From Bacillota bacterium (GTDB lineage Bacteria; Bacillota; Ch66), in the NCBI GenBank assembly GCA_013178045.1, contig JABLXP010000008.1, positions 1 to 64,000 of the forward strand: a DNA stretch of 64,000 nt, read 5' to 3'. The translations under genes were made by a program, and so were the position numbers. The notes beneath the pieces are model-generated. The model was not told the DNA's origin, searched no databases, and was given only the letters and a program-made list of their open reading frames with translations. Below are positions 28,324 through 41,497 of the stretch, piece by piece. Within the stretch, counting starts at the first letter, position 1, and every line of letters starts with the position of its first letter.

Positions 28324-31300
28324 GTGTTGGACGTAAATAACTTTGACCGCATGCGGATTGGACTGGCTTCACCGGAGCAAATCCGAGCCTGGTCGAGCGG
28401 GGAGGTTAAGAAACCCGAGACGATCAACTACCGAACGCTAAAGCCTGAAAGGGAAGGGCTGTTCTGTGAAAAGATTTTCGGCCCGACCCGGGACTGGGAA
28501 TGTCACTGCGGTAAGTACAAACGCGTACGTTACAAAGGAATTGTTTGTGATCGCTGTGGTGTTGAGGTAACCCGTTCTAAAGTCAGACGAGAAAGACTGG
28601 GACATATCGAACTGGCCGCCCCGGTTTCCCACATCTGGTATTTTAAGGGGATACCCAGCCGGATGGGTTTGCTCCTCGATATGTCGCCGCGTTCGCTTGA
28701 AAAAGTCTTGTACTTCGTTTCTTACATTGTTATTGATCCCGGTGATACCCCGCTGATGAAAAAACAGTTGCTCACCGAGACTGAATATCGGGAATACCGG
28801 GAGAAGTATGGAAATAAATTCCATGCCGGCATGGGCGCGGAGGCGATCAAAGAGCTGCTGGAAGAGATGAACCTGGATGAGTTGATCCGAGAGCTCCGTC
28901 AGGAATTAAAGGAAGTCAGTGGCCAGCGTAAGATCAGGGCGATCCGCCGGTTGGAAGTGGTGGAAGCCTTTAAGAAGTCCGGCAACCGCCCGGAATGGAT
29001 GATTATGGATGTCATTCCGGTGATCCCGCCTGAGTTGCGGCCGATGGTCCAATTAGATGGTGGGCGGTTTGCTACTTCTGACCTAAATGACCTGTACCGG
29101 CGGGTGATCAATCGGAATAACCGGTTGAAGCGCTTGCTAGATTTGGGTGCGCCGGACATCATCGTGCGTAATGAGAAGCGGATGCTGCAGGAAGCAGTGG
29201 ATGCTTTGATCGATAACGGGCGGCGTGGCCGCCCGGTCACCGGACCGGGTAACCGGCCTTTGAAGTCTTTGAGTGATATGCTCAAAGGTAAACAGGGCCG
29301 GTTCAGGCAAAACTTGCTCGGGAAACGGGTTGACTATTCAGGCCGGTCAGTAATTGTGGTTGGCCCTGAATTAAAGCTTAACCAGTGTGGCCTGCCCAAA
29401 GAAATGGCCCTGGAGTTGTTTAAGCCCTTTGTCATGAAAAAACTGGTGAACGATGGTTATGCCCACAACATTAAAAGTGCCAAGCGGATGGTGGAGCGAG
29501 TTCGCAATGAGGTTTGGGATGTTTTGGAAGAGGTGATAAAGGAACATCCCGTCTTGTTGAACCGGGCGCCAACCCTACATCGTTTGGGGATCCAGGCTTT
29601 TGAGCCGGTCTTGGTTGAAGGCCGTGCTCTGCAGATTCATCCACTGGTCTGTACGGCTTACAACGCTGACTTTGACGGCGACCAGATGGCTGTCCATGTT
29701 CCCTTATCAGCTGAGGCGCAGGCGGAAGCCCGGTTACTGATGCTCTCGTCGCACAACATTCTGAACCCCAAGGATGGCCGGCCAGTGGTCACGCCGACGC
29801 AGGACATGGTCTTGGGTTGTTACTACCTAACGGTGGAAAAAGAGGGGGCCAAAGGGGAAGGCAAGGCTTTTTCCAGTTATGAGGAAGCATTTATGGCTTA
29901 CCAAAATGGTGACCTTGATTTACACGCCAAAATCTTGGTCCGGCACAATGGTCAACGCATTAACACGACGCTTGGAAGGCTAATCTTTAACCAGGTTATT
30001 CCACCAGAAGTTGGATTTATTAACCAAGTCGTTGGTAAAAAAGAACTGGGACAGATCGTCGATAAGTGCTACCGTGCCTTAGGCAACGAAGGCACCGCCA
30101 GGATGCTCGACGGCATTAAGAAGCTCGGCTTTAACTACTCCACCAAGGCGGGAATTACTATTGGAATAACAGACATCCAGGTGCCGCCAGAGAAACATGA
30201 GATCCTGGCCAAGGCCGAAGCGGCAGTAGAACAGATCGAGCAGCAATATCGGCGCGGTTTGATCACGGAGGACGAGCGATACCAGAAGATTATTGGTATT
30301 TGGAATAAGGCCACGGACGATGTGACCAATGCTTTGTTAAAGACCCTGGATAAATTCAACCCGGTCTACATGATGGCTAATTCCGGGGCCCGGGGTAACA
30401 TCCAACAGATTCGCCAGTTAGCTGGGATGAGGGGGCTGATGGCTGACCCATCTGGACGAATCATCGACCTGCCGATTAAAGCTAATTTCAGAGAAGGTTT
30501 GACGGTGTTGGAGTACTTTACCTCAACCCACGGTGCCCGTAAAGGGCTGGCCGATACCGCGCTGCGGACGGCAGATTCAGGTTATTTAACCCGCCGCCTG
30601 GTGGATGTGGCCCAGGATGTGATTGTCAGGGAGGAAGATTGCGGTACGCAGAGCGGAGTCCGGGTTGACGAGATTAAAGATGGTACCGAAGTTATTGAGA
30701 AACTCGAAGAGCGTTTGATTGGCCGCTTCGCTGCCGTTGATGTGGTTGACCCGGCTACCGGCGAAATCATTGTTGAGCATGATCAGGAAATTGATGAAGA
30801 TAAGGCTCACCGGATCAAGGCAGCAGGTATCCAGCATGTGGAAATCAGATCGGTGCTGGCCTGCAAGACGCGGTACGGAGTTTGCCGCAAGTGCTACGGA
30901 CGAAATCTGGCCACGGGTCATCTGGTTGAGATTGGCGAAGCGGTTGGTATTATCGCGGCTCAGTCAATCGGTGAACCGGGTACCCAATTGACGATGCGGA
31001 CTTTCCACACCGGCGGCGTGGCGGGTGACGATATCACGCAGGGTCTACCCCGGGTAGAAGAGTTATTTGAGGCCCGCAAACCGAAAGGCCAGGCGGTGAT
31101 CGCAGAAATTGATGGTGTGGTTAAGATTACTGAAACCAAGGGCCGGCGGGAGATTGAGATTATTAATGACACTGACGAGAAGTACTCCTACCAGATTCCT
31201 TATGGTTCGCGTCTGAAGGTGCGGGATGGACAACGAGTCGAAGCGGGTGACGAACTCACTGAGGGTTCAGTGAATCCGCACGACATCCTTAAAGTGAAAG

Positions 31301-31779
31301 GCGTGCGCGGAGTTCAGACTTACCTCCTGCGAGAAGTGCAAAGGGTATATCGTTTACAGGGGGTTGATATCAACGATAAACACATCGAGGTCATGATCCG
31401 GCAGATGCTCCGGAAAGTCAAGGTGGATGACCCGGGGGACACCGACCTGCTCCCCGGCGGATTAATCGATGTTTTTGATTTTGAAGACGAAAATGCCCGG
31501 GTAATCGCCGAGGGAGGTGAACCAGCTACCGCCAGACCGGTTCTCTTGGGAATTACTAAAGCTTCGCTGGCGACGGATTCGTTCCTTTCGGCAGCTTCGT
31601 TCCAGGAAACAACGCGGGTTCTAACCGAAGCGGCAATCAAAGGCAAAGTTGATCCACTCCTTGGCTTAAAGGAAAACGTGATTATTGGCAAGCTGATTCC
31701 GGCGGGTACCGGTATGTCACGTTATCGTAATATCCGGGTTATACCCAGCGATAATGAGTCAGAGGCGGAAACAGATTGA
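28324..31779 (+). CDS. rpoC: DNA-directed RNA polymerase subunit beta'
   Basis: The 1151-residue subunit carries the catalytic [12 protein letters not shown] magnesium site. It has an N-terminal zinc finger ([20 protein letters not shown]), a second zinc site near residue 840 (CRKCYGRN), and the trigger-loop region [19 protein letters not shown] 28324 gives the usual [17 protein letters not shown] and follows GGGAGGGGGAGAGG; the open frame back to 28294 overlaps rpoB and is not needed. The stop codon lies inside the next promoter's -35 (31776-31781). Confidence 0.97.
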   Translation: MLDVNNFDRMRIGLASPEQIRAWSSGEVKKPETINYRTLKPEREGLFCEKIFGPTRDWECHCGKYKRVRYKGIVCDRCGVEVTRSKVRRERLGHIELAAPVSHIWYFKGIPSRMGLLLDMSPRSLEKVLYFVSYIVIDPGDTPLMKKQLLTETEYREYREKYGNKFHAGMGAEAIKELLEEMNLDELIRELRQELKEVSGQRKIRAIRRLEVVEAFKKSGNRPEWMIMDVIPVIPPELRPMVQLDGGRFATSDLNDLYRRVINRNNRLKRLLDLGAPDIIVRNEKRMLQEAVDALIDNGRRGRPVTGPGNRPLKSLSDMLKGKQGRFRQNLLGKRVDYSGRSVIVVGPELKLNQCGLPKEMALELFKPFVMKKLVNDGYAHNIKSAKRMVERVRNEVWDVLEEVIKEHPVLLNRAPTLHRLGIQAFEPVLVEGRALQIHPLVCTAYNADFDGDQMAVHVPLSAEAQAEARLLMLSSHNILNPKDGRPVVTPTQDMVLGCYYLTVEKEGAKGEGKAFSSYEEAFMAYQNGDLDLHAKILVRHNGQRINTTLGRLIFNQVIPPEVGFINQVVGKKELGQIVDKCYRALGNEGTARMLDGIKKLGFNYSTKAGITIGITDIQVPPEKHEILAKAEAAVEQIEQQYRRGLITEDERYQKIIGIWNKATDDVTNALLKTLDKFNPVYMMANSGARGNIQQIRQLAGMRGLMADPSGRIIDLPIKANFREGLTVLEYFTSTHGARKGLADTALRTADSGYLTRRLVDVAQDVIVREEDCGTQSGVRVDEIKDGTEVIEKLEERLIGRFAAVDVVDPATGEIIVEHDQEIDEDKAHRIKAAGIQHVEIRSVLACKTRYGVCRKCYGRNLATGHLVEIGEAVGIIAAQSIGEPGTQLTMRTFHTGGVAGDDITQGLPRVEELFEARKPKGQAVIAEIDGVVKITETKGRREIEIINDTDEKYSYQIPYGSRLKVRDGQRVEAGDELTEGSVNPHDILKVKGVRGVQTYLLREVQRVYRLQGVDINDKHIEVMIRQMLRKVKVDDPGDTDLLPGGLIDVFDFEDENARVIAEGGEPATARPVLLGITKASLATDSFLSAASFQETTRVLTEAAIKGKVDPLLGLKENVIIGKLIPAGTGMSRYRNIRVIPSDNESEAETD

Positions 31780-31804
31780 CACTGCCTGGACCAGGTGCTA
31801 AAAT
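31776..31804 (+). promoter_or_regulatory. Promoter overlapping the rpoC stop, for the str operon
   Basis: TTGACA at 31776-31781 contains the rpoC TGA stop (31777-31779); a 17-base spacer leads to TAAAAT at 31799-31804. It would drive the L7Ae-like gene, rpsL, rpsG and fusA independently of rpoBC. Confidence 0.75.
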
Positions 31805-31838
31805 ATTAAAGTGTGTAAATTGTTGGAGGGAGAGAAAC

Positions 31839-32090
31839 ATGCCATTAGAGAGGTTAAAGGCCGCCCGCAAGAAAACAATTGGCACCAAACAAACCCAAAA
31901 AGCAGTGGAAAAAGGGATTGCTAAGGTGGTTTATTTAGCCCAGGATGCTGAAGCGCATGTGACCAAACCCTTACTCCAATTATGTCAGGAAAAAAGTATT
32001 CCGGTGGTTTTTATTGATACAATGGCTGTGTTGGGAAAAGCCTGCGGGATAGATGTAGGTTCGGCCTCAGCGGCTATCGTGGAAGAGTAG
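31839..32090 (+). CDS. rplGB: L7Ae-family ribosomal protein (YbxF-like)
   Basis: This 83-residue L7Ae/L30e-fold protein probably binds kink-turn RNA. Recognisable parts are [12 protein letters not shown] near the N-terminus, VVYLAQDAE, and [19 protein letters not shown]. In B. subtilis the homologue (YbxF) occupies the same place between rpoC and rpsL. ATG 31839 follows TTGGAGGGAGAG; the frame open from 31776 is an extension through the promoter. Confidence 0.9.
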   Translation: MPLERLKAARKKTIGTKQTQKAVEKGIAKVVYLAQDAEAHVTKPLLQLCQEKSIPVVFIDTMAVLGKACGIDVGSASAAIVEE

Positions 32091-32112
32091 AGCGGGAAGG
32101 AGGTGTAGTCTG

Positions 32113-32514
32113 GTGCCAACCATTAGTCAACTGATCAGAAAAGGGAGAGAGGAAGTAGAAAAAAAGTCAACTGCTCCAGCCCTTAAAGAATCCCCCCAAA
32201 AGCGAGGGGTCTGTACGCGAGTGTACACCACCACGCCCAAGAAACCAAATTCGGCCCTGAGAAAAGTGGCCCGGGTTAGATTGACCAACGGAATCGAGGT
32301 AACTGCTTATATTCCAGGAATTGGGCACAATTTACAAGAGCACTCGGTGGTGCTTGTCAGAGGAGGTCGGGTTAAGGATTTACCGGGGGTTAGGTACCAT
32401 ATCGTGCGAGGTTCCCTCGACGCTGCGGGTGTTCAGCAGAGAAATCAAGGTCGTTCCAAATATGGGGCGAAACGGCCGAAGAAAGGTGCTGCTAAGCCGG
32501 CTGGCAAGAAGTAG
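32113..32514 (+). CDS. rpsL: 30S ribosomal protein S12
   Basis: The 133-residue decoding-centre protein has the conserved [17 protein letters not shown] loop, with lysines as in streptomycin-sensitive strains, and the [13 protein letters not shown] loop with the Asp that RimO modifies in many bacteria. The C-terminal tail is lysine/alanine rich. GTG 32113 follows GAAGGAGGTG. First core gene of the str operon rpsL-rpsG-fusA-tuf. Confidence 0.96.
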   Translation: MPTISQLIRKGREEVEKKSTAPALKESPQKRGVCTRVYTTTPKKPNSALRKVARVRLTNGIEVTAYIPGIGHNLQEHSVVLVRGGRVKDLPGVRYHIVRGSLDAAGVQQRNQGRSKYGAKRPKKGAAKPAGKK

Positions 32515-32589
32515 TAATATTTCTCTATAATTAATTAAAATTAATTAAACTGATTAAACTGGATTTATCTGGTAAAAGGGGGGAAAAAG

Positions 32590-33060
32590 ATGCCGCGAAA
32601 GGGTCCCGTACCTAAGCGCGAGGTGCTTCCTGATCCAATTTACAACAGTGTAGTTCTTACCAAGTTGATTAACCAGGTGATGTTGAAGGGCAAGAAGAGC
32701 CTTGCCGAACGGATCACCTATAACGCTATGGAAATTATCAAGAACAAAACCGGCAAGAATCCACTTGAGGTGTTCGAACAGGCGATGAAAAACGTCATGC
32801 CCATCCTGGAAGTCAAGGCCAGACGGGTTGGGGGAGCCAACTATCAGGTGCCGGTAGAAGTTCGACCGGAGCGCCGACAGGCTTTAGCCATCAGGTGGAT
32901 TGTAAACTATGCCCGTAAACGGGGAGAAAAGAGCATGGAACAGAAGTTAGCTGCCGAGTTAATGGATGCGGCTAACAATACCGGCGGTGCAGTGAAAAAG
33001 CGTGAGGATACGCATAAGATGGCCGAGGCAAACAAGGCCTTCGCTCACTACCGGTGGTAA
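32590..33060 (+). CDS. rpsG: 30S ribosomal protein S7
   Basis: The 156-residue S7 nucleates assembly of the 30S head and contacts E-site tRNA. Conserved segments include [16 protein letters not shown] at the N-terminus and [20 protein letters not shown] in the middle. The ribosome-binding site is AAAGGGGGG. The 75-base gap from rpsL is AT-rich without a hairpin. Confidence 0.96.
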   Translation: MPRKGPVPKREVLPDPIYNSVVLTKLINQVMLKGKKSLAERITYNAMEIIKNKTGKNPLEVFEQAMKNVMPILEVKARRVGGANYQVPVEVRPERRQALAIRWIVNYARKRGEKSMEQKLAAELMDAANNTGGAVKKREDTHKMAEANKAFAHYRW

Positions 33061-33187
33061 GAGGAGGCTGGCTCTACCTGCACGGGCCAGAGGTAGTTTG
33101 ATAGCAGAAAAAGACGGTGATTTTGACAGCAATACAGCCTGGTGCCCTGGGCTAAGGCTATAATTTTATGCAGAAAGGAGGATAATA

Positions 33188-35269
33188 GTGGCAAGAGCAC
33201 ATCCATTGGAAAGAACCCGCAATATTGGTATAATGGCGCATATTGACGCGGGTAAGACGACTACAACCGAGAGAATTCTTTTTTATACTGGGCGCGTACA
33301 CCGGATGGGCGAAGTACATGACGGCGCTGCGACCATGGACTGGATGGTTCAGGAGCAGGAACGTGGGATCACTATTACTTCCGCTGCGACGACTTGTTAC
33401 TGGAAGGATCACCGCATAAATATTATCGACACGCCAGGGCACGTGGACTTCACTGTGGAGGTGGAGCGGTCTCTGCGGGTGTTAGACGGCGCGGTTGCCG
33501 TATTTTGTTCAGTGGCGGGAGTTGAGCCACAATCAGAAACCGTGTGGCGGCAGGCAGACAAGTATGGCGTCCCTAGGATCGCTTACATGAACAAGATGGA
33601 CCGGGTTGGGGCTGATTTCTTCCGCGGGGTGGACATGATTTCTAAACGCTTAGGGGCCAATGCGGTACCCATACAATTGCCAATTGGCGCGGAAGAGAAT
33701 TTTGTCGGGATCATTGACCTGGTAAAAAATACGGCCATTGTCTATCTTGATGATTTAGGGACAGTTAGCGAGGAAACGGCCATCCCGCCGGAACTGGTTG
33801 AACAGGCCGCGTTCTACCGAGAAAAGCTGCTCGAAGCCGTTGCAGAGAGCGATGAAGAGTTAATGGTGAAATACCTGGAAGGCCAGGAACTTACAGTGGA
33901 AGAAATCAAACAGGGCATCCGTAAGGCAACCATCGCGGTTAAAGTGATCCCGGTTCTCTGCGGGTCTTCCTTTAAAAATAAAGGGGTGCAACCCCTGCTG
34001 GATGCCGTGGTTGATTATTTGCCAGCACCGACTGATATCCCAGCAGTGCGGGGAATTGACCCCGCCACCGGGCTGGAACATGAGCGATTCTCCAGTGATG
34101 ATGAAGCCTTTTCCGCCCTGGCCTTTAAGATCATGGCTGACCCGTATGTAGGTAAACTGACCTTCTTTAGAGTGTATTCGGGAACACTGCAATCGGGCTC
34201 ATATGTTTATAACTCAACGCGTGGTAAACGGGAACGGATTGGTCGCATTCTCCAGATGCATGCCAACCACCGCGAAGAAATATTTGAGGTTTGCACTGGA
34301 GACATCGCGGCGGCGGTGGGATTGAAAGATACGACCACCGGCGATACACTGTGTGATGAAAAAAAGCCGATTATTCTGGAGTCCATGCAGTTTCCTGCCC
34401 CCGTAATTTCAGTGGCGATTGAGCCCAAGAGCAAGGCTGACCAGGACAGAATGGGGACAGCCTTGCAGAAACTATCGGAAGAAGACCCGACCTTTAAAAT
34501 TCACGTGGACCCAGAAACAGGCCAGACGATCATTTCTGGCATGGGCGAGCTGCACCTGGAGATCATTACTGATCGCTTGCTCCGTGACTTTAAGGTAAAT
34601 GCCAACGTTGGTAAACCGCAGGTAGCATACCGCGAATCCATCAAAAAGGTGGTTAAGGCGGAAGGCCGTTTTGTCCGGCAAACAGGTGGCCGCGGTCAAT
34701 ACGGTCATGTCTGGCTAGAAGTCGAGCCCCTGGAACCAGGTCAAGGTTTTGAGTTTGTCAACAAGATTGTTGGCGGGGCAGTACCACGGGAGTATATCCC
34801 GGCGGTTGAGGCTGGGGTCAAGGAAGCTATGGAGAATGGTGTTCTGGCGGGTTATCCCGTGGTTGATGTTCGCGTAAACCTGGTGGATGGTTCCTACCAC
34901 GAGGTCGATTCTTCGGAAATCGCCTTTAAAATCGCGGGTTCAATGGCTTTCCGCAATGCGATTGAAAAGGCTGACGCGGTGCTCTTAGAGCCGATCGGGA
35001 AGATTGAAATTATCGTTCCTGAGGAGTACCTGGGTGATGTCATCGCCGACCTTAATAGCCGGCGCGGTCGAGTGCAGGGATTTGAACCACGCGGTGATGT
35101 TCAGGTGGTGCAAGGATATGTTCCCATGGCAGAGATGTTTGGTTATGCGACAGACTTGCGTTCGCGAACACAGGGAAGAGGCAATTATGTAATGCAGTTT
35201 TCCCACTATGAAGAAGTGCCGAATCACGTTACGGAAAAGATTCTGGCTAAGCGCTACGGATTTTCTTAA
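33188..35269 (+). CDS. fusA: Elongation factor G
   Basis: The 693-residue translocation GTPase has a G domain with [30 protein letters not shown] and NKMDRVG. Domains II-V follow, including the domain IV loop [13 protein letters not shown]. The start is GTG at 33188 with AAAGGAGGATAAT. A TATAAT at 33159-33164 lacks a convincing -35. fusA is followed by tuf2 after 67 bases. Confidence 0.97.
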   Translation: MARAHPLERTRNIGIMAHIDAGKTTTTERILFYTGRVHRMGEVHDGAATMDWMVQEQERGITITSAATTCYWKDHRINIIDTPGHVDFTVEVERSLRVLDGAVAVFCSVAGVEPQSETVWRQADKYGVPRIAYMNKMDRVGADFFRGVDMISKRLGANAVPIQLPIGAEENFVGIIDLVKNTAIVYLDDLGTVSEETAIPPELVEQAAFYREKLLEAVAESDEELMVKYLEGQELTVEEIKQGIRKATIAVKVIPVLCGSSFKNKGVQPLLDAVVDYLPAPTDIPAVRGIDPATGLEHERFSSDDEAFSALAFKIMADPYVGKLTFFRVYSGTLQSGSYVYNSTRGKRERIGRILQMHANHREEIFEVCTGDIAAAVGLKDTTTGDTLCDEKKPIILESMQFPAPVISVAIEPKSKADQDRMGTALQKLSEEDPTFKIHVDPETGQTIISGMGELHLEIITDRLLRDFKVNANVGKPQVAYRESIKKVVKAEGRFVRQTGGRGQYGHVWLEVEPLEPGQGFEFVNKIVGGAVPREYIPAVEAGVKEAMENGVLAGYPVVDVRVNLVDGSYHEVDSSEIAFKIAGSMAFRNAIEKADAVLLEPIGKIEIIVPEEYLGDVIADLNSRRGRVQGFEPRGDVQVVQGYVPMAEMFGYATDLRSRTQGRGNYVMQFSHYEEVPNHVTEKILAKRYGFS

Positions 35270-35336
35270 TATCTCTATCAAATATTACATCCGTTATTGA
35301 AAAAGAACTGTGTTTATAAGAAAGGAAGGATAGCTC

Positions 35337-36539
<1,203 letters not shown>

Positions 36540-36582
36540 GTGGATATTAATAATCGACAAGCTAGGTAAGGCTAACGCTGGG

Positions 36583-36618
36583 GACTGCTCCCTTGAAAAA
36601 GGGAGCAAGTCTGTTTAT
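36583..36618 (+). terminator. Hairpin after tuf2, before rpsJ
   Basis: TGCTCCCTT at 36586-36594 pairs perfectly with AAGGGAGCA at 36599-36607 around a GAAA tetraloop. The helix can extend by GAC/GTC with a bulge, and TGTTTATC follows. It is a strong hairpin with a mediocre T-tract, so partial termination between the str and S10 operons is likely. Confidence 0.6.
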
Positions 36619-36658
36619 CATTTTTGTTTATCGATTGGTGAAAGGGAGGGAATTTCGG

Positions 36659-36967
36659 ATGAGTAAGCAAAAGATTCGGATCCGTCTCAAGGCATTTGAC
36701 CACCAGATCCTCGACCAATCGGCGCTGAAAATAGTCGAAACGGCTAAGAGGACTGGGGCACAAGTCTCCGGACCGATCCCGCTACCGACCGAGAAAAATA
36801 TTTACACAATCTTGCGATCTCCCCACGTGAACAAGGATTCGCGCGAGCAGTTTGAGATGCGGACTCACAAGCGTTTGATTGATATTATGGAACCGACACC
36901 CAAAACCGTTGACGCGCTGATGAGATTGGACCTGCCAGCGGGCGTGGATATTGAGATTAAACTGTAG
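36659..36967 (+). CDS. rpsJ: 30S ribosomal protein S10
   Basis: The 102-residue S10 (also NusE) has the family start [18 protein letters not shown] and the C-terminal [18 protein letters not shown] 36659 lies 8 bases after GGGAGGG; the frame open from 36593 begins inside the terminator hairpin and is rejected. It is the first gene of the S10 operon. Confidence 0.96.
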   Translation: MSKQKIRIRLKAFDHQILDQSALKIVETAKRTGAQVSGPIPLPTEKNIYTILRSPHVNKDSREQFEMRTHKRLIDIMEPTPKTVDALMRLDLPAGVDIEIKL

Positions 36968-36999
36968 TGTAGAATAAGTTTCGTATAGGAGGTGTTAAT

Positions 37000-37626
37000 A
37001 TGTCCAAGGGCATCTTGGGGAAGAAGCTGGGAATGACCCAAATCTTTGACCCACAAGGGAAAATGATCCCGGTGACCGTAGTTGAGGCGGGTCCTTGTGT
37101 CGTTCTGCAGAAGAAGACTATGCAGTCTGATGGCTATAACGCTATTCAGGTGGGGTTTGGGGCTATTCGCGAAAACTTAGTAAACAAGCCATTAAAAGGG
37201 CACTTTGCCCGGGCGCAGGTTAAGCCCCTGAGACATATTCGCGAATTTCGTGTGGATAATGTGGAGGATTATCAGGTTGGACAGGAATTTGGCGTAGATA
37301 TTTTCACCGCTGGAGAACACGTTGATGTGGTCGGAACTTCCAAGGGTAAGGGTTTTGCCGGGGGCATTAAGCGGCACGGCTTCCACCGTGGACCTATGAA
37401 GCACGGTTCGAAGTATCATCGGCGACCGGGTTCGCTGGGAGCTAAAGGACCGGCCCGGGTCTTCAAGGGCCGTAAACTACCAGGACGGACCGGCGGAGAA
37501 CGAGTAACCGTGCAAAACCTGGAAGTCGTACGAGTAGATGCTGAGCGCAACTTAATGCTGATTAAAGGGGCTGTTCCCGGGCCGAAAAAGAGTCTCTTGG
37601 TCATCAAGAGCTCGGTCAAAGCTTAG
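37000..37626 (+). CDS. rplC: 50S ribosomal protein L3
   Basis: The 208-residue L3 reaches from the surface to the peptidyl-transferase centre. The start [18 protein letters not shown], the central [20 protein letters not shown] and the glycine-rich loop after it are conserved. The ribosome-binding site is AGGAGGTG. It lies between rpsJ and rplD as usual. Confidence 0.96.
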   Translation: MSKGILGKKLGMTQIFDPQGKMIPVTVVEAGPCVVLQKKTMQSDGYNAIQVGFGAIRENLVNKPLKGHFARAQVKPLRHIREFRVDNVEDYQVGQEFGVDIFTAGEHVDVVGTSKGKGFAGGIKRHGFHRGPMKHGSKYHRRPGSLGAKGPARVFKGRKLPGRTGGERVTVQNLEVVRVDAERNLMLIKGAVPGPKKSLLVIKSSVKA

Positions 37627-37655
37627 ACCGACAGGCGGGAAAGGAGGAACAAAAC

Positions 37656-38285
37656 ATGCCGAAAGTAGCTGTATTTAATATAGAAGGTAACCAGGTGGGG
37701 GAAATAGAGCTGCGGGACGAAATCTTCGGGATTGAACCGAATGAAGCTGTTCTCCATGAAACCGTGGTTATGCAGTTGGCCAGCCTTCGTCGGGGTACGG
37801 CCTCCACAAAGACGCGGGCGGAAGTAGCCGGTGGTGGAAAAAAACCATGGCGGCAAAAAGGAACCGGTCGTGCCCGGGCGGGGAGTATCCGTTCACCGCT
37901 GTGGCGTAAAGGCGGGATTATTTTTGGACCTAAGCCGCGCGAATACAGGTATTCGCTACCGCGTAAAGTCCGCCGTCTGGCGTTGAAATCAGCTCTGTCA
38001 GCGAAAGTGAAGAGCGGTGACCTGATTGTACTCGATGACCTGACCATGAACCGGCCGAAAACTAAAGACATGGTTCGCATTCTGAACGCGCTGAAGGTTG
38101 ATCGCAAAGCGTTGATTGTTACGGCGCAAGCTAATGAAAACGTAGAAAAATCAGCCCGTAATATTCCGGGTATTCTCCCGCTGGTAGCGGTGGGGCTGAA
38201 TGTTTACGATATTCTGGCGCACGACAAACTGATCATGACGAAAGATGCGGTGGCTAGAGTAGAGGAGGTGCTGGCTAATGCGTAA
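37656..38285 (+). CDS. rplD: 50S ribosomal protein L4
   Basis: The 209-residue L4 lines the exit tunnel. The extended loop with [20 protein letters not shown] is intact, which is where macrolide-resistance changes occur in other species. The ribosome-binding site is AAAGGAGG. Its last 8 bases overlap rplW. Confidence 0.96.
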   Translation: MPKVAVFNIEGNQVGEIELRDEIFGIEPNEAVLHETVVMQLASLRRGTASTKTRAEVAGGGKKPWRQKGTGRARAGSIRSPLWRKGGIIFGPKPREYRYSLPRKVRRLALKSALSAKVKSGDLIVLDDLTMNRPKTKDMVRILNALKVDRKALIVTAQANENVEKSARNIPGILPLVAVGLNVYDILAHDKLIMTKDAVARVEEVLANA

Positions 38286-38565
38286 CCCCCGAGATGTGTT
38301 AATTAAACCGGTGATTACCGAAAAAGCCACCAATCTCTTAGCTGAAAACAAATATACCTTTTTTGTGGACAAAAATGCCAACAAAATTGAAATTAAACAT
38401 GCGGTCGAAGAATTATTTAAAGTTAAAGTTACCGATGTACGCACGATGATCGTGAAAGGCAAGCTAAAGAGAGTGGGCAGATATCAGGGGAAGACGCCTG
38501 ATCGGAAAAAGGCGATTGTCACTCTCAAGGCCGGTGACAAAATTCCGCTCTTTGACGGACTATAA
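38278..38565 (+). CDS. rplW: 50S ribosomal protein L23
   Basis: The 95-residue L23 sits at the tunnel exit and is the docking site for SRP and trigger factor. Conserved parts are the N-terminal [15 protein letters not shown] and the loop [17 protein letters not shown]. The ATG overlaps the end of rplD, and GAGGAGGTG in the rplD tail serves as ribosome-binding site. Confidence 0.95.
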   Translation: MRNPRDVLIKPVITEKATNLLAENKYTFFVDKNANKIEIKHAVEELFKVKVTDVRTMIVKGKLKRVGRYQGKTPDRKKAIVTLKAGDKIPLFDGL

Positions 38566-38603
38566 CATCGACTCCCAACCCGAAGCAAAGGAGGGAACTA
38601 TTA

Positions 38604-39431
38604 ATGGGTGTGAAGAAATTTAAGCCGACTTCGCCAGGGAGACGGGCGATGACGGTCTTAACTTTTGAAGAAATTACGGCTACAACCCCGGAAAAGTCGC
38701 TGCTTGAACCCTTAAAGAAGACAGGTGGTCGTAACGCGCAGGGGAGATTGACGGTTCGACACCGTGGTGGCGGTCACAAGCGGATGTATCGCCGGATCGA
38801 TTTTAAGCGGGATAAAGACGGGATTCCCGCTCGGGTGGCCACCATTGAGTACGATCCCAACCGCACGGCAAATATCGCTCTGCTCCACTACGCTGACGGA
38901 GAGAAACGATATATTATTGCGCCGCACGGACTAAAAATAGGCGATAAGATTATCTCCGGACCAGAAGCCGATATTAAGATTGGGAACGCCTTACCATTAA
39001 AGAACATCCCGGTTGGAACCATGATCCATAACATCGAGATGAAGCCGGGAAAAGGCGGCCAAATGGTGCGTTCCGCTGGTGGGGCGGCGCAGTTGATGGC
39101 GAAGGAAGGAGACTATGCGCACATCCGGATGCCTTCTGGTGAAGTTCGCCTGGTGCATATTCGTTGTAAGGCGACCATTGGTCAGGTAGGGAATCTGGAG
39201 CATGAGAATATCACCATTGGTAAAGCCGGGCGCAAACGCTGGCTGGGGATTCGACCAACGGTCCGTGGAGTGGTGATGAACCCGGTAGACCATCCGCACG
39301 GCGGTGGAGAAGGTCGTTCGCCGATCGGTCGCAAAACGCCAGTGACTCCCTGGGGTAAACCGGCGATTGGTGGCAAAACCAGAAAGAAAAAGCCTTCTGA
39401 TCGATTGATTGTTAAAAAACGAAGTAAGTAG
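38604..39431 (+). CDS. rplB: 50S ribosomal protein L2
   Basis: The 275-residue L2 supports the peptidyl-transferase centre. The C-terminal [18 protein letters not shown] carries the conserved histidine, and [18 protein letters not shown] is typical of the N-terminal domain. The ribosome-binding site is AAAGGAGGG. Normal length and context. Confidence 0.97.
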   Translation: MGVKKFKPTSPGRRAMTVLTFEEITATTPEKSLLEPLKKTGGRNAQGRLTVRHRGGGHKRMYRRIDFKRDKDGIPARVATIEYDPNRTANIALLHYADGEKRYIIAPHGLKIGDKIISGPEADIKIGNALPLKNIPVGTMIHNIEMKPGKGGQMVRSAGGAAQLMAKEGDYAHIRMPSGEVRLVHIRCKATIGQVGNLEHENITIGKAGRKRWLGIRPTVRGVVMNPVDHPHGGGEGRSPIGRKTPVTPWGKPAIGGKTRKKKPSDRLIVKKRSK

Positions 39432-39485
39432 TAAGTAATTGACGCTAACCCATAATAACTAAGTAGAAGGGAGGCAGACGACTGA

Positions 39486-39770
39486 ATGGCAAGATCGCTC
39501 AAAAAGGGGCCCTATGTTGATGAGAAACTCTTAAAGAAAGTTGAGGATATGAACGAGCGTGGCGAAAAGAGAGTAATTAAGACCTGGTCTCGCCGTTCAA
39601 CGATTTTTCCCCAGATGATCGGACATACTCTGGCGGTATACGATGGAAAAAAACATGTCCCGGTATATATCACGGAAGATATGGTCGGACATAAGCTGGG
39701 TGAATTTGTTCCTACCCGACATTTCAAAGGACATGGAGCGCACACAGAGAGATCAACAGCGCTGAAATAG
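39486..39770 (+). CDS. rpsS: 30S ribosomal protein S19
   Basis: The 94-residue S19 of the 30S head contains [14 protein letters not shown] and the basic segment [16 protein letters not shown], with the C-terminal [20 protein letters not shown] precedes the ATG. Standard S10-operon position between rplB and rplV. Confidence 0.96.
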   Translation: MARSLKKGPYVDEKLLKKVEDMNERGEKRVIKTWSRRSTIFPQMIGHTLAVYDGKKHVPVYITEDMVGHKLGEFVPTRHFKGHGAHTERSTALK

Positions 39771-39791
39771 GGCTGGAGAGGGGGTAATTGT

Positions 39792-40133
39792 ATGGAAGCA
39801 AAGGCAGTCGCTAAATATATCCGTATTTCTCCGCGTAAAGCGAGACTGGTTGTCGATTTGATTCGGGGGAAAGCCCTCAACGAAGCTCTGGCAATTTTAA
39901 AGTTTATTCCCCAAATGGCAGCCAAGTCTATCGAAAAGGTGGTTAAGTCTGCGGCCGCGAACGCCGAGCATAATTACGACATGAACAAAGATGATTTATA
40001 CATTGCCGCGATTTATGTTGATCAGGGGCCGACCCTGAAGCGATACAAGCCGCGAGCACAAGGCCGTGCCGATTTGATGCGCCGAAGGACCAGCCACATC
40101 ACCGTAGTAGTCAGGGAAAAGAAGGAGGGATAA
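39792..40133 (+). CDS. rplV: 50S ribosomal protein L22
   Basis: The 113-residue L22 has the globular start [20 protein letters not shown] and the tunnel beta-hairpin around [19 protein letters not shown]. The ribosome-binding site is AGAGGGGG. rpsC follows after 4 bases. Confidence 0.96.
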   Translation: MEAKAVAKYIRISPRKARLVVDLIRGKALNEALAILKFIPQMAAKSIEKVVKSAAANAEHNYDMNKDDLYIAAIYVDQGPTLKRYKPRAQGRADLMRRRTSHITVVVREKKEG

Positions 40134-40137
40134 CCAG

Positions 40138-40809
40138 GTGGGTCAGAAAGTTCATCCAAAAGGTCTGCGAATTGGGATCATCAAGGATTGGGACTCCAAA
40201 TGGTATGCTGATAAGAACTACCAGGAGTTGCTCCATGAGGACATCAAGATCCGCCGTTACATCAAGCAGAAGCTGTATGCCGCTGGAGTATCCCTAATTG
40301 AAATTGAGCGGGCCGCGAATCGGGTCAAGATCAGTATTCATACTGCAAAACCAGGTATCGTTATTGGACGGGGCGGAGCCGAGGTTGAGAACCTGCGGAA
40401 AGAACTGGAGCAGATGACGGGAAAGCAGGTCAGCGTGAATATTGCTGAAATCAAAAAGCCGGAACTGGATGCCCAGCTGGTGGCTGAGAATATCGCGGCG
40501 CAGTTGGAAAAACGCGTTTCCTTCCGCCGGGCCATGAAGCAGGCGGTTTCTCGTTCGATGCGCCTTGGTGCGCAGGGTGTTAAAGTGGCCTGTGCCGGCC
40601 GCCTGGCCGGAGCCGAGATCGCCCGGACGGAGTGGTACAGCGAAGGTAAAGTTCCCCTTCATACTCTGCGGGCAGATGTTGACTACGGCTTTGCTGAAGC
40701 TAAAACAACCTACGGTAAAATTGGGGTTAAGGTATGGCTCTACAAGGGAGAAGTACTTCCCGAAATCAAAGCCAAGCCGGCTGTGGGACAGAGGGAAGGA
40801 GGAGAGTAA
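40138..40809 (+). CDS. rpsC: 30S ribosomal protein S3
   Basis: The 223-residue S3 lines the mRNA entry channel. It starts [17 protein letters not shown], has a type II KH domain with [14 protein letters not shown], and a C-terminal domain with [14 protein letters not shown]-like sequence. The start is GTG at 40138 after AAGGAGGG. It is tightly packed between rplV and rplP. Confidence 0.96.
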   Translation: MGQKVHPKGLRIGIIKDWDSKWYADKNYQELLHEDIKIRRYIKQKLYAAGVSLIEIERAANRVKISIHTAKPGIVIGRGGAEVENLRKELEQMTGKQVSVNIAEIKKPELDAQLVAENIAAQLEKRVSFRRAMKQAVSRSMRLGAQGVKVACAGRLAGAEIARTEWYSEGKVPLHTLRADVDYGFAEAKTTYGKIGVKVWLYKGEVLPEIKAKPAVGQREGGE

Positions 40810-40812
40810 TCA

Positions 40813-41247
40813 ATGCTGATTCCAAAGAGGGTAAAGTACCGTAAACAACACCGGGGACGCATGACTGGTAAAGCCACGAGGGGAAACCAGGTTTCCTACG
40901 GTGAATTTGGTCTCCAGGCGTTGGAGCCGTGCTGGATCACCAGTCGTCAGATCGAGGCGGCCCGGATCGCCATGACCCGTTACATCAAGCGGGGAGGAAA
41001 AGTGTGGATCAAGATTTTTCCAGATAAACCAGTTACCGCCAAACCGGCTGAGACCCGGATGGGTAGTGGTAAAGGGGCGCCCGAGTACTGGGTAGCCGTG
41101 GTGAAACCCGGGCGAGTGATGTTTGAACTATCAGGTGTGTCTGAGGAAGTTGCTCGTGAGGCTTTGCGATTAGCGTCGCATAAGCTACCAGTTAAGTGCA
41201 AGGTCGTGAAAAGAGAAGAGGTGGGTGGTGATGCTAATGAAAGCTAA
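40813..41247 (+). CDS. rplP: 50S ribosomal protein L16
   Basis: The 144-residue L16 binds near the A-site finger. The start [17 protein letters not shown] and the loop [19 protein letters not shown] with the conserved Arg are present. GGAAGGAGGAG lies at the end of rpsC. Its 3' end overlaps rpmC. Confidence 0.96.
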   Translation: MLIPKRVKYRKQHRGRMTGKATRGNQVSYGEFGLQALEPCWITSRQIEAARIAMTRYIKRGGKVWIKIFPDKPVTAKPAETRMGSGKGAPEYWVAVVKPGRVMFELSGVSEEVAREALRLASHKLPVKCKVVKREEVGGDANES

Positions 41248-41446
41248 CAAGATGCGCGATCTGACCAATGATGAATTGGTGCGCAAGCTGCATGATTTTA
41301 AAGATGAACTGTTTAAATTACGCTTTCAAATGGCGACCAACCAACTGGACAATCCCATGCGAATACGGGAAGTAAGGCGAAATATCGCTCGCGTACAAAC
41401 GATTTTGAAGGAACGCGAATTGGCCGGTAAAAAGGGGATTAACTAG
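41237..41446 (+). CDS. rpmC: 50S ribosomal protein L29
   Basis: A 69-residue helical hairpin protein next to L23. It carries [20 protein letters not shown], the family core. ATG 41237 gives the familiar [12 protein letters not shown] 41231 is also spaced well from AAGAGGTG (41216-41223), and the frame opens from a GTG at 41225. All overlap the end of rplP, so coupling is clear even if the exact start is not. Confidence 0.93.
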   Translation: MKANKMRDLTNDELVRKLHDFKDELFKLRFQMATNQLDNPMRIREVRRNIARVQTILKERELAGKKGIN

Positions 41447-41497
41447 AGCGTATTGGTTTGGGTAATTTGATAAGGCCAGCAAAGGAGGTTTGCATTT

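Noticed and set aside
33123-33164. TTGACA at 33123 with TATAAT at 33159 as a fusA promoter
   Set aside because: The spacer is 30 bases, far outside the 15-19 range for sigma-A, and no better -35 exists.
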